10,454 bases of DNA from Caryophanales bacterium UBA6769 (GTDB lineage Bacteria > Bacillota > Bacilli > Bacillales > UBA6769), in assembly GCA_002453275.1 (NCBI GenBank), contig DKGN01000029.1, positions 1 to 10,454 on the forward strand, read 5' to 3'. This document shows positions 1 through 6,331 of this stretch, one piece after another (positions within the stretch are counted from its first letter, which is position 1; every line of letters begins with the position of its first letter). The notes beneath the pieces were generated by a model, which worked only from the letters and a program-made list of their open reading frames with translations, had not been told where the DNA came from and did not search any database. The translations under genes were made by a program, and so were the position numbers.

Positions 1-699
1 GCAACAAAAATATTAGAAGGTAAGCGCGGCTTTTTTAATGCGATGAGTGAAGAGTACGACGAAATGAAAATAACGAGTAAGCTTGGCGAAGAATATAAAA
101 TAACTGAAAATTCATTTAAAATCCATGCGTCATGTCGGCACACTCATCATGTGATCGATTTAATGATTGAATTATTTCAGGAACGAGGACGCTTTGAGCA
201 TACGATTGATAAAATTGTTGTTAAGACGTATCGAGTTGCGATTAACATTACAGATAACGACGATCCAATGACAGAGTATGCTGCAAAGTTCAGCTTGCAA
301 TTCTGTACTGCACTATCGCTTATAACGGGGAAGGCCGGGCTCGATGATTTTAATGATGAGACATTATTGAATGAAGATATCCGTTCATTAATGAAGCGAG
401 TTGAACTCCTTGTTGATCGTGAGCTTGATAATGCTTATCCTGAAAAGTGGGGTGCATCAGTAACGATTTACTTAAAGAATGGTGAGACGATAACGCGTGA
501 GACGGACTATCCAAAAGGGGATCCAGAAAGGTCGGTGACAGAAGAGGAACTCATCCTTAAATTTATGAGCATAGCGAAAAGTCTATCGAAAGCAGCACGC
601 GAGCGCATCGTTCAAGATATTTTAGCATTAGAACAAAAAAAGGATATTCATGCGTTAATGATGACATTTCATGATGACTTGACAGAAGAACAGCGATAA
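1..699 (+). CDS. MmgE/PrpD family protein, C-terminal half (5' end outside window)
   Basis: The reading frame is open from the first base (ATKILEGKRGFF...), so the gene enters from the left. An internal ATG at 43 is not the likely start, because the residues before it already fit the family. The fragment is 232 codons and the family is usually about 450-470 residues, so roughly half is present. Family marks are the ILEGKRGFF segment (fragment residues 5-12) and the CRHTHHVID block (45-53), which resembles the CCRHTH/ID region of PrpD-type enzymes. MmgE/PrpD proteins are soluble and include 2-methylcitrate dehydratase, cis-aconitate decarboxylase and iminodisuccinate epimerase. They act on small di- and tricarboxylates, and the half seen here does not decide which. 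A gap of 23 nt separates it from the tartrate dehydrogenase-type gene, so the two are probably co-transcribed. Family confidence is high; substrate is unknown. Confidence 0.88.
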   Translation, partial: ATKILEGKRGFFNAMSEEYDEMKITSKLGEEYKITENSFKIHASCRHTHHVIDLMIELFQERGRFEHTIDKIVVKTYRVAINITDNDDPMTEYAAKFSLQFCTALSLITGKAGLDDFNDETLLNEDIRSLMKRVELLVDRELDNAYPEKWGASVTIYLKNGETITRETDYPKGDPERSVTEEELILKFMSIAKSLSKAARERIVQDILALEQKKDIHALMMTFHDDLTEEQR

Positions 700-722
700 A
701 AAACAACGAGAGGACACAACGA

Positions 723-1775
723 ATGAAAAACTATACGATTGCAGTTATACCAGGAGATGGAATTGGGGATGAAGTTGTTCCTGCAGCTATTCAAGTGTTA
801 GAATTGGTCGCAAAAAAGCACGATTTCACGTTTTCTTTTACTACATTTCCGTGGAGCTGTAAGTATTATTTAGAGCATGGAAAAATGATGCCCGAAGATG
901 GGCTTGATCAATTGAAAGCATTTGACGCCATTTTTCTAGGGGCAGTCGGTGATCCAAGACTCGTAGAAGATCATATTTCTTTATGGGGGTTACTGTTAAA
1001 AATACGTAAAGGGTTTCAACAATCGATTAACATCCGACCCGCTCGGTATTTTGAAGGGTTAACTTCTCCACTTGCTAATCCGAAAGACTTTGATCTCATC
1101 ATCATTAGGGAAAATAGTGAAGGAGAATATAGTGAAATTGGTGGTCGAATGCATCAGGGCAAGGATGAAATCGCCATTCAAAATGCAGTTTTCACTCGTA
1201 AAGGCACCGAAGCTGTCATGCGGTATGCGTTTCAAATTGCAAATGAAAGAGGAAGAAATGTGACTAGTGCTACAAAATCAAATGGTATTTTTCATTCGAT
1301 GCCATTTTGGGATGAAGTATTTGATGAAGTAAAAAAAGATTACCCACAAGTTGAAACGAATAAGGCACATATCGATGCATTGGCGGCATTTTTTGTTAGT
1401 CGGCCTCAAGATTTTGATGTCATCGTTGCGAGTAATTTATTCGGTGACATTTTATCGGATATTGGCGGGGCAATCATGGGAAGCATCGGTATTTCACCGG
1501 CTGCAAATATTAATTTAACCGGAGAATATCCATCTATGTTCGAGCCAGTACATGGATCAGCACCAGATATCATAGGCAAAAATATAGCAAATCCAATTGG
1601 GCAAATTTGGACGGCTAAAATGATGCTCGATCATTTTGGGGAGTATGAAGCAGGTCAACAAGTTCTTGATGCTATTGAAGAAGTAACGAAGAACGGAATT
1701 AAAACTCCTGACATTGGTGGGAGTGCGACGACAAGTGAAGTCACACATGCCATTTGTAACGTTTTAAATAAGTAA
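723..1775 (+). CDS. Tartrate dehydrogenase/D-malate dehydrogenase-type beta-decarboxylating dehydrogenase (YcsA/DmlA-like)
   Basis: This 350-aa cytosolic NAD-dependent dehydrogenase belongs to the isocitrate/isopropylmalate family. Visible marks: IPGDGIGDEV (9-18), substrate-arginine region with R95, R105 and R129, RENSEGEYSEIGG (129-141) with catalytic Y136, TKSNGI (184-189) with catalytic K185, metal aspartates D218, D242 and D246, and GSAPDI (278-283), whose D282 fits NAD rather than NADP. WSCKYYLEHGKMMPEDG (44-60), HISLWGLLL and SNLFGDILSDIGG closely match the tartrate dehydrogenase/D-malate dehydrogenase branch, unlike LeuB. Family enzymes oxidise D-malate to pyruvate, and tartrates to oxaloglycolate or D-glycerate. 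The ATG has GAGAGGA (708-714) 8 nt upstream. Its place between an MmgE/PrpD gene and a CoA-transferase gene suggests a hydroxy-diacid substrate in one pathway. 3-Isopropylmalate or a 3-substituted malate remains possible. Confidence 0.88.
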   Translation: MKNYTIAVIPGDGIGDEVVPAAIQVLELVAKKHDFTFSFTTFPWSCKYYLEHGKMMPEDGLDQLKAFDAIFLGAVGDPRLVEDHISLWGLLLKIRKGFQQSINIRPARYFEGLTSPLANPKDFDLIIIRENSEGEYSEIGGRMHQGKDEIAIQNAVFTRKGTEAVMRYAFQIANERGRNVTSATKSNGIFHSMPFWDEVFDEVKKDYPQVETNKAHIDALAAFFVSRPQDFDVIVASNLFGDILSDIGGAIMGSIGISPAANINLTGEYPSMFEPVHGSAPDIIGKNIANPIGQIWTAKMMLDHFGEYEAGQQVLDAIEEVTKNGIKTPDIGGSATTSEVTHAICNVLNK

Positions 1776-1810
1776 TCTCAAAACTGATAGAAAACATAGG
1801 CTTTATCAAA

Positions 1811-1816
1811 GGAGGG
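1811..1816 (+). promoter_or_regulatory. Ribosome binding site fixing a TTG start for the CoA-transferase
   Basis: GGAGGG lies 7 nt before the TTG at 1824. No ATG or GTG in frame nearby has a comparable site, and the protein read from this TTG begins with the usual family N-terminus (PLTGIRVIDVT). Confidence 0.8.
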
Positions 1817-1823
1817 TTCAACA

Positions 1824-3047
1824 TTGACAGGCCCACTTACAGGAATTCGTGTGATTGATGTGACGTCAAATATTTCTGGTCCAAGTTTAACGATGATTTT
1901 AGCTGATTTAGGTGCAGAAGTAATCAAAATTGAACGACCAAATACAGGTGATGACTCGCGAACAATGGGTCCCTTATTGGAAGGGGAGGGAGTCTATTAT
2001 TTAAATATAAATCGTAATAAACGTTCAATTGTGATTAATCTCCGTAGTGAAGAAGGCAAAAAGCTAGCTTCTAATCTAGTAAAAGATTCAGATGTGTTTG
2101 TCGAAAATTTTCGATACGGAAAAGCGGAAGAGATGGGGCTCGGTTATTCTGAATTACGTGCAATTAATCCGAAAATCATTTACTGTTCACTTACAGCGTA
2201 TGGTCAAGCTGGCGATAAAAAATATAAGCCAGGCTATGATGCAATTATCCAAGCAGATACAGGGATTATGGGGATTAATGGCACCGAGACTGGCGGTGTT
2301 GCAAGAGCGGCGGTTTCTATCTTAGATCAAGGAAGTGCAATGTGGGGAGCAATCGGTGTCATTTCAGCTCTTTACGACCGAATGAAATCGGGTGATGGTC
2401 AACGGGTAACGACATCGCTGTATGAGACAGGTATTGCTTGGATGGGGTACCACCTTCTTTCTTATATGGCCACCGGCGATGAACCGAGAAAAATGGGATC
2501 GAATCACGCAGCATTTGCACCGTACGGCGCATTTGCGACAGCAGATGAATCCATTATGATCGGGGTGTCCAACAACGCATTATTTGAAAAAGTATGTCGA
2601 ATTATCTGCAAGGAAGAATGGGTTGAAGATGAACGATTTCAAACAAACGTAGCTCGGGTGAATAACAGAAATGAATTGAATTACCTCATTGAAAAGCAAT
2701 TTAAAACAAAATCATCTTCTCATTGGATACAGAGATTTGCTGAAGAAGGAGTTCCGTGTTCGATCATCCAAACGGTATCAGCAGTCATAGGTGACGAACA
2801 AACGAAAAGCACTAAAATGCTAACAGATGTTAAACACCCGAACATTGACGAGTTAGCATTAACACGATTGCCGCTCCAATTATCGAAATTTCCCCTTTCA
2901 ATTCGAAAAGCACCTCCATTATTAGGGGAAGACACGGTAGCAATTTTACAAGAGCGCGGGGTGAGTCAAGAAGTCATTGACGAACTCATAACTAAAAATG
3001 TTATTCAGAGTTATAACAAGGGAGGAGAACAGAATGATGGAATATAA
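1824..3047 (+). CDS. Family III CoA-transferase (CaiB/BaiF type)
   Basis: This 407-aa soluble enzyme should move CoA from an acyl-CoA donor to a free carboxylic acid through an aspartyl-anhydride mechanism. Visible marks: PLTGIRVIDVT (4-14), LADLGAEVIKIERP (26-39), NINRNKRSI (61-69), the VFVENFRYG block (91-99) with GLGYSELRAINPKIIYCSLTAYG (105-127), GYDAIIQADTGIMG (137-150), and the catalytic-aspartate segment SILDQGSAMWG, where D168 aligns with Asp169 of formyl-CoA transferase. Length is typical of the family (about 390-430). It starts with TTG. Its last 14 nt overlap the next gene, the crotonase-fold protein, so translation of the two is probably coupled. Acid and CoA donor cannot be read from sequence. 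The context (MmgE/PrpD and tartrate/malate dehydrogenase upstream) favours a dicarboxylate or a product of one. Carnitine, bile-acid and oxalate systems also use this family, but their usual partner genes are not present in this window. Confidence 0.9.
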   Translation: MTGPLTGIRVIDVTSNISGPSLTMILADLGAEVIKIERPNTGDDSRTMGPLLEGEGVYYLNINRNKRSIVINLRSEEGKKLASNLVKDSDVFVENFRYGKAEEMGLGYSELRAINPKIIYCSLTAYGQAGDKKYKPGYDAIIQADTGIMGINGTETGGVARAAVSILDQGSAMWGAIGVISALYDRMKSGDGQRVTTSLYETGIAWMGYHLLSYMATGDEPRKMGSNHAAFAPYGAFATADESIMIGVSNNALFEKVCRIICKEEWVEDERFQTNVARVNNRNELNYLIEKQFKTKSSSHWIQRFAEEGVPCSIIQTVSAVIGDEQTKSTKMLTDVKHPNIDELALTRLPLQLSKFPLSIRKAPPLLGEDTVAILQERGVSQEVIDELITKNVIQSYNKGGEQNDGI

Positions 3048-3816
3048 ATCACTTTTAACTGAGAAAAAAGAAGGAATTCTTACGATTCGATTCAATGAGC
3101 CTGACAAGCGAAATGCACTAATTATGGAAATGAGAAATGAACTGCTTGATTGTTTAGACCGGGCAGAAGACGATGAACAAGTAAAATGCATTATTTTAAC
3201 AGGCGAAGGAAAAGCATTTTCGGCGGGCGGAGATTTATCGGCATTAAAAGAATTGCAACCATTACAAGGAAGAAAAAGATTACAAGCTTCGCAACCGTTA
3301 ATGTTGAAAATGTTAGAAATCGAAAAACCAATCATTGCAGCAGTTAATGGAGCGGCAGCTGGCGCTGGCTTTAGTTTGACGTTATTATGCGATTTAATTG
3401 TAGCTGCCGAGGATGCTTTCTTTGTCCAAAGCTTCGTTAATGTTGGGCTTATCCCCGATTTTGCTGCTATGCATTTTTTACCAATATTAATCGGTTCACA
3501 AAAAGCAAAAGAACTAATGTTTACGGGTGATCGCATTTCTGCGGCTGAAGCAAAGCAATTAGGTATCGTAAATCGAGTCGTATCGAAAGAAAGCCTGTTA
3601 GAAGAAGCGATAAATATGGCAGAAACCATGGCGAAAAAGGCACCAGTTTCCATTGGTTTAACGAAAAAAATTATGAACCAGCATTTAAATCGTGATTTAA
3701 GAGTGCTGTTAGAACTAGAAGCACAAGGACAGGATATCTGCTTCCAGACAGAAGATTTTAAAGAGGGCGTTCAAGCATTTTTTGAAAAAAGAGAACCAAC
3801 CTTCACTGGAAAATAA
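3034..3816 (+). CDS. Enoyl-CoA hydratase/isomerase family protein, PaaG-like isomerase type
   Basis: The start chosen is ATG 3034, with GGAGG (3021-3025) 8 nt upstream, giving 260 aa, the family norm. A longer frame from 2998 would lack a placed site. Crotonase marks: PDKRNAL (23-29), GKAFSAGGDLSAL (59-71, oxyanion hole), IAAVNGAAAGAGFSL (101-115, second oxyanion region), CDLIVAAEDAFF (119-130), FVNVGLIPD (134-142) and AEAKQLGIVNRVV (171-183). The two glutamates needed for hydration in rat enoyl-CoA hydratase (E144, E164) align with S114 and F134. The acid at D142 in GLIPD is kept, as in PaaG and other double-bond isomerases. The fold is certain. The likely reaction is shifting a C=C bond or a ring-opening isomerisation of an acyl-CoA, rather than simple hydration. 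It overlaps the CoA-transferase gene by 14 nt, so its substrate is plausibly the CoA ester that enzyme makes. Confidence 0.88.
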   Translation: MMEYKSLLTEKKEGILTIRFNEPDKRNALIMEMRNELLDCLDRAEDDEQVKCIILTGEGKAFSAGGDLSALKELQPLQGRKRLQASQPLMLKMLEIEKPIIAAVNGAAAGAGFSLTLLCDLIVAAEDAFFVQSFVNVGLIPDFAAMHFLPILIGSQKAKELMFTGDRISAAEAKQLGIVNRVVSKESLLEEAINMAETMAKKAPVSIGLTKKIMNQHLNRDLRVLLELEAQGQDICFQTEDFKEGVQAFFEKREPTFTGK

Positions 3817-3923
3817 CAATGTAATGAATATAATCTTTTGCTTAATTAATAGAAGGAAAAAACGTTTTTCTACTGAAATACCTTATGAATGCCTAACTAG
3901 ATAATACGAGAGGGGATGGGGAG
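3817..3923 (+). promoter_or_regulatory. Spacer before the NPD-family gene with weak promoter-like and palindromic signals
   Basis: A perfect -10 hexamer TATAAT lies at 3829-3834, but the region 17 nt upstream (CTGGAA) is a poor -35. A 12-bp palindrome AAAAACGTTTTT lies at 3858-3869. It has too little GC for a good terminator and is only a poor match to a catabolite-responsive element. GAGAGGGG (3908-3915) is the ribosome binding site, 8 nt before ATG 3924. The 107-nt gap is larger than the others in the set, so the last gene may have some expression of its own; this is inference. Confidence 0.3.
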
Positions 3924-4892
3924 ATGAAGACAAGAATTACGGAATTACTCGGAATTAAATACCCAATTATTTGCGGAGGAATGTTTCAGGTTGGACGTGC
4001 GGAGCTTGCAGCCGCCATTTCTGAGGCAGGAGGATTAGGAATCATCACGTCAAAAACGCAAGGTACACCCGAAGGGTTACGCGAGGAAATTCAAAAAGTA
4101 AAGGCTCTAACAGATAAGCCATTTGGTGTGAACTTAAACTTATTTCCGAGTATGACAGCGACACCGAACGAAGAATTTATTCAAGTTATGATTGAAGAAG
4201 ATGTCAAAATCGTGGAAACAAGTGGAAGAAGTCCGGAACCACTTATGCCACTATTAAAAAAGAATGATTTTATTGTGATGCATAAAGTTGTCGGCCCACG
4301 TTATGCAAAAACGGCAGAAAGACTAGGAGCAGACGCGGTGATCATTGTAGGAAATGAAACAGGCGGTCACCCAGGAATGAGTGATGTTGGGACACTCGTT
4401 GTTTTGCCTCGTGTCGTTGATTCGGTATCGATTCCTGTTATTGCAGGTGGCGGATTTGCTGATGGAAGAGGTCTCGTAGGCGCACTTGCCCTCGGTGCTG
4501 AAGGTGTTTTAATGGGAACAAGATTTATGGCAACAAAAGAAGCGCCAATCCATGACAATGTAAAAGAATGGATGCTAAATGCGGACGAAACACAAACAAT
4601 CGTTGTACAACGAAATATCGGAAGCCCATCACGCGTTGCCTTAAACGAAGTAAGTGAAGAAGTTGATCGTAAGGAAAAAGATGGAGCGACTCTAGAAGAG
4701 CTAATTCCACTCATCACTGGGAAACGAAGCAAGGATGTTTACTTCGAGGGTAATTTAGACGGTGGAATTTGGTCGTGCGGGCAGTCCGTTGGATTAGTTG
4801 ATGAAGTTCTTTCTGTACAAGAATTAATTGACCAAATGGTTAGTGAAGCGGAAAAAGCAACTGCTTTTATTCATGAACGGGTACATAATTAA
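3924..4892 (+). CDS. Nitronate monooxygenase/2-nitropropane dioxygenase (NPD) family flavoprotein
   Basis: This 322-aa FMN-dependent TIM-barrel protein has the length usual for the family. Visible marks: YPIICGGMFQVG (13-24) at the first strand, GGLGIITS (36-43), FGVNLNLFP (67-75), GADAVIIVGNETGGHPG (135-151) with H149 in the place of the histidine proposed as catalytic in Pseudomonas 2-nitropropane dioxygenase, and phosphate-binding AGGGFADGRG (174-183) with GAEGVLMGTRF (191-201). Family members oxidise alkyl nitronates such as propionate 3-nitronate. The same fold includes FabK enoyl-ACP reductases, so a role reducing or oxidising the unsaturated acyl intermediate made by its neighbours cannot be excluded. 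It lies 107 nt after the crotonase gene and just before a strong terminator, as last gene of the set. Family assignment is secure; substrate is not. Confidence 0.86.
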   Translation: MKTRITELLGIKYPIICGGMFQVGRAELAAAISEAGGLGIITSKTQGTPEGLREEIQKVKALTDKPFGVNLNLFPSMTATPNEEFIQVMIEEDVKIVETSGRSPEPLMPLLKKNDFIVMHKVVGPRYAKTAERLGADAVIIVGNETGGHPGMSDVGTLVVLPRVVDSVSIPVIAGGGFADGRGLVGALALGAEGVLMGTRFMATKEAPIHDNVKEWMLNADETQTIVVQRNIGSPSRVALNEVSEEVDRKEKDGATLEELIPLITGKRSKDVYFEGNLDGGIWSCGQSVGLVDEVLSVQELIDQMVSEAEKATAFIHERVHN

Positions 4893-4896
4893 ATTT

Positions 4897-4931
4897 AAAA
4901 ATCTGACGAGAGGAATTCTCGTCAGATTTTT
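4897..4931. terminator. Bidirectional rho-independent terminator
   Basis: A perfect 15-bp inverted repeat has left arm 4897-4911 (AAAAATCTGACGAGA), loop GGAAT and right arm 4917-4931. An A-run borders it on the left and a T-run on the right, so it can stop transcription from both sides. It lies between the ends of two convergent genes, and the stop codon of ytvI (complement of 4930-4932) falls at the edge of the right arm. Confidence 0.93.
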
Positions 4932-6048
4932 ATTTTGATCCATTCCCAATAATAAATTTCCATGCTTCATGAAAGACACGAGCATTGTAAAGGGCTTTCC
5001 CTAAAACGAGTAACACAGGGCCAAGAACGAGCCCGAAAAATCCAAACAATTTAAATCCAACAAATAATGCCATAAGTGTTGGTAAGGGATCGAGCCCAAT
5101 GTTTGATGAAAGTACTTTTGGCTCCATCACTTGTCTTTGAACGAGAACGATAGCATAGAGAATGGAAATTCCAATTGTTAAAAAGTAATTTTCTGTAAAA
5201 AAGTTATAAAAGATCCAAGGGATAAAAATTAAACCTGTTCCTAAGTAGGGCAATAAGTCAACGAGTCCTATGATAAGCGCAATCGTAATCGCGTATTCAA
5301 TCTGTAAAATGAGAAGACCAATTAACACGATGACGGCTGTAATAGAAATTAATGTGAATTGAGCTTTAATAAATCCGAATAAAGCTTTGCGTAATTCTGT
5401 ATAAACGCTTCCACCACTCTTCAGTGCTTTTTCGGGTGTAATCTTAGTAAACCTTTCTTTTAATTTGTACCAATCTTTACTAATAAAGAACGTTGCTAAG
5501 ATGGAGATAATAAGACCAGTTGCGAAATTTGGCAGGCTGACGAGAAACATAGATAGCCCCGTTGCAAATGCTTGGACTCCATTTTTAAAACCTTCTGTAA
5601 TTTGGGCTCCCATTGACTCAATATTATCAACGATTGTATTTTGCTGCGACGGATCTAAATTATCGAACATCGTTAGCAGTTGATTGTAGAACGGTAAAAT
5701 GTTGTTTACAAAGAAACCCTCCAAGTATTGAACTAACATTTGAAAGTTGCTTGGAACAATCTCTACTAAGTATTCTACGCCATTAATTGCTTCGATCACG
5801 ATGATCGTAATTAACCCAGCAAAAACGAGTAAAATCAATAACATCGTTAACAATACAGATAGCAATCGACTTAACTTCCATCTCAACTCAAAAAAATTCA
5901 CGAGTGGGTTCATTAAAAAAGCAACACAAAGGGCGATAATAAAGGGGTATGTAATTTTTGCTGTATAAAATAACAGTATGAAACTGAGAAAAATAACGAC
6001 AATAAGAAATAAGAAGCGAAAAATTCGATTAACAATTTCACTATTCAT
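4930..6048 (-). CDS. ytvI: AI-2E family transporter-type membrane protein, YtvI-like
   Basis: This 372-aa polytopic membrane protein is close in length to B. subtilis YtvI, known as a sporulation integral membrane protein. Hydrophobic segments lie at about 10-29, 33-51, 63-86, 174-189, 231-250, 253-275, 288-303 and 326-350. A more polar stretch at about 90-165 is predicted to be extracytoplasmic. Family marks are DLLPYLGTG (264-272), RQVMEPKVL (305-313), SNIGLDPLPTL (315-325) and FFGLVLGP (337-344). The start is ATG 6048, because AAGGTGG (complement of 6058-6064) sits 8 nt before it; an upstream in-frame GTG at 6060 overlaps that site. It is divergent from citZ, and a ytvI homologue also sits near citZ in Bacillus, which supports the symbol. 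Transport of a specific compound is not established for this subfamily, so a role in autoinducer-2 export should not be assumed. Confidence 0.85.
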   Translation of the reverse strand: MNSEIVNRIFRFLFLIVVIFLSFILLFYTAKITYPFIIALCVAFLMNPLVNFFELRWKLSRLLSVLLTMLLILLVFAGLITIIVIEAINGVEYLVEIVPSNFQMLVQYLEGFFVNNILPFYNQLLTMFDNLDPSQQNTIVDNIESMGAQITEGFKNGVQAFATGLSMFLVSLPNFATGLIISILATFFISKDWYKLKERFTKITPEKALKSGGSVYTELRKALFGFIKAQFTLISITAVIVLIGLLILQIEYAITIALIIGLVDLLPYLGTGLIFIPWIFYNFFTENYFLTIGISILYAIVLVQRQVMEPKVLSSNIGLDPLPTLMALFVGFKLFGFFGLVLGPVLLVLGKALYNARVFHEAWKFIIGNGSK

Positions 6049-6090
6049 CACATTGACCACCTTAATTGTAGTCTATATATAGTAAGAATA

Positions 6091-6118
6091 TGTATATTTT
6101 ATCTCACTTTGGAAACAA
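6091..6118 (-). promoter_or_regulatory. ytvI: Weak candidate promoter for ytvI
   Basis: Read on the minus strand, TTGTTT (complement of 6113-6118) and TATACA (complement of 6091-6096) are 16 nt apart, about 40 nt before the start codon. Both hexamers are imperfect. If the gene is sporulation-controlled like its B. subtilis relative, a different sigma factor may be used and this match would be fortuitous. Confidence 0.25.
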
Positions 6119-6153
6119 TTGCCATCCACTTTAATTATTTTATTTGTAGCAAA

Positions 6154-6167
6154 TTGTTATATAACAA
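6154..6167. repeat. Perfect 14-bp palindrome, possible operator
   Basis: TTGTTATATAACAA reads identically on both strands. It lies about 60 bp upstream of the citZ -10 candidate and overlaps the right arm of a longer inverted repeat. It does not fit the spacing of Rex or FNR sites or the PerR/Fur consensus, so no regulator is named. Confidence 0.45.
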
Positions 6168-6202
6168 GAAACACCTTTTCTAAAAGAATTTCCGTATATT
6201 CA

Positions 6203-6231
6203 TTCCAAAATGTTCAAAAATTGTTTATAAT
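6203..6231 (+). promoter_or_regulatory. citZ: Candidate citZ promoter
   Basis: A perfect -10 TATAAT (6226-6231) has TTCCAA (6203-6208) 17 nt upstream as a weak -35. It predicts a start near 6238 and a leader of about 94 nt. The alternative -10 TATACT (6300-6305) is rejected because it would leave almost no room before the ribosome binding site. The imperfect CcpC-like element follows directly at 6248-6264. Confidence 0.5.
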
Positions 6232-6331
6232 TAGAGACGGTTAGAGAATAATTGCCTTGTTTTAATACAGTGGCACGTAATCATATGCTATCTTAAGAGT
6301 ATACTATGACAAGGAAAGGGAGAGATATTTG

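Larger units (their letters stand above)
6049..6331. promoter_or_regulatory. Divergent ytvI/citZ control region
   Basis: This 283-bp space has no gene. It holds a 10-bp palindrome CTATATATAG (6073-6082), a long inverted repeat pairing AACAATT (6114-6120) with AATTGTT (6152-6158), a perfect 14-bp palindrome (6154-6167), a citZ promoter candidate at about 6203-6231, and an ATAA-N9-TTTA element at 6248-6264. That element is one step away from the ATAA-N9-TTAT pattern bound by CcpC in B. subtilis. CcpA and CcpC control of citZ is known in Bacillus. No good catabolite-responsive element with a central CG was found here. Confidence 0.55.

Noticed and set aside
2998..3033. Upstream start for the crotonase gene at 2998
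   Set aside because: It lies inside the end of the CoA-transferase gene without a ribosome binding site, whereas ATG 3034 has GGAGG at ideal distance and gives the family's normal length.
2946..3653. Long open frame (235 codons) antisense to the crotonase gene
   Set aside because: It lies wholly opposite well-supported coding sequence, its product resembles no family, and no ribosome binding site supports it. It is a shadow of codon bias.
3851..3872. Terminator at the AAAAACGTTTTT palindrome after the crotonase gene
   Set aside because: The stem is nearly all A-T with no flanking GC pairs and no separate T-run, so termination is unlikely.
6110..6123. Catabolite-responsive element (CcpA site) upstream of citZ: TGGAAACAATTGCC
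   Set aside because: The central CG is missing and several other consensus positions fail, so it is not supported.
6300..6305. TATACT as the citZ -10 box
   Set aside because: Transcription would start at about 6312, at the ribosome binding site itself, and there is no usable -35.
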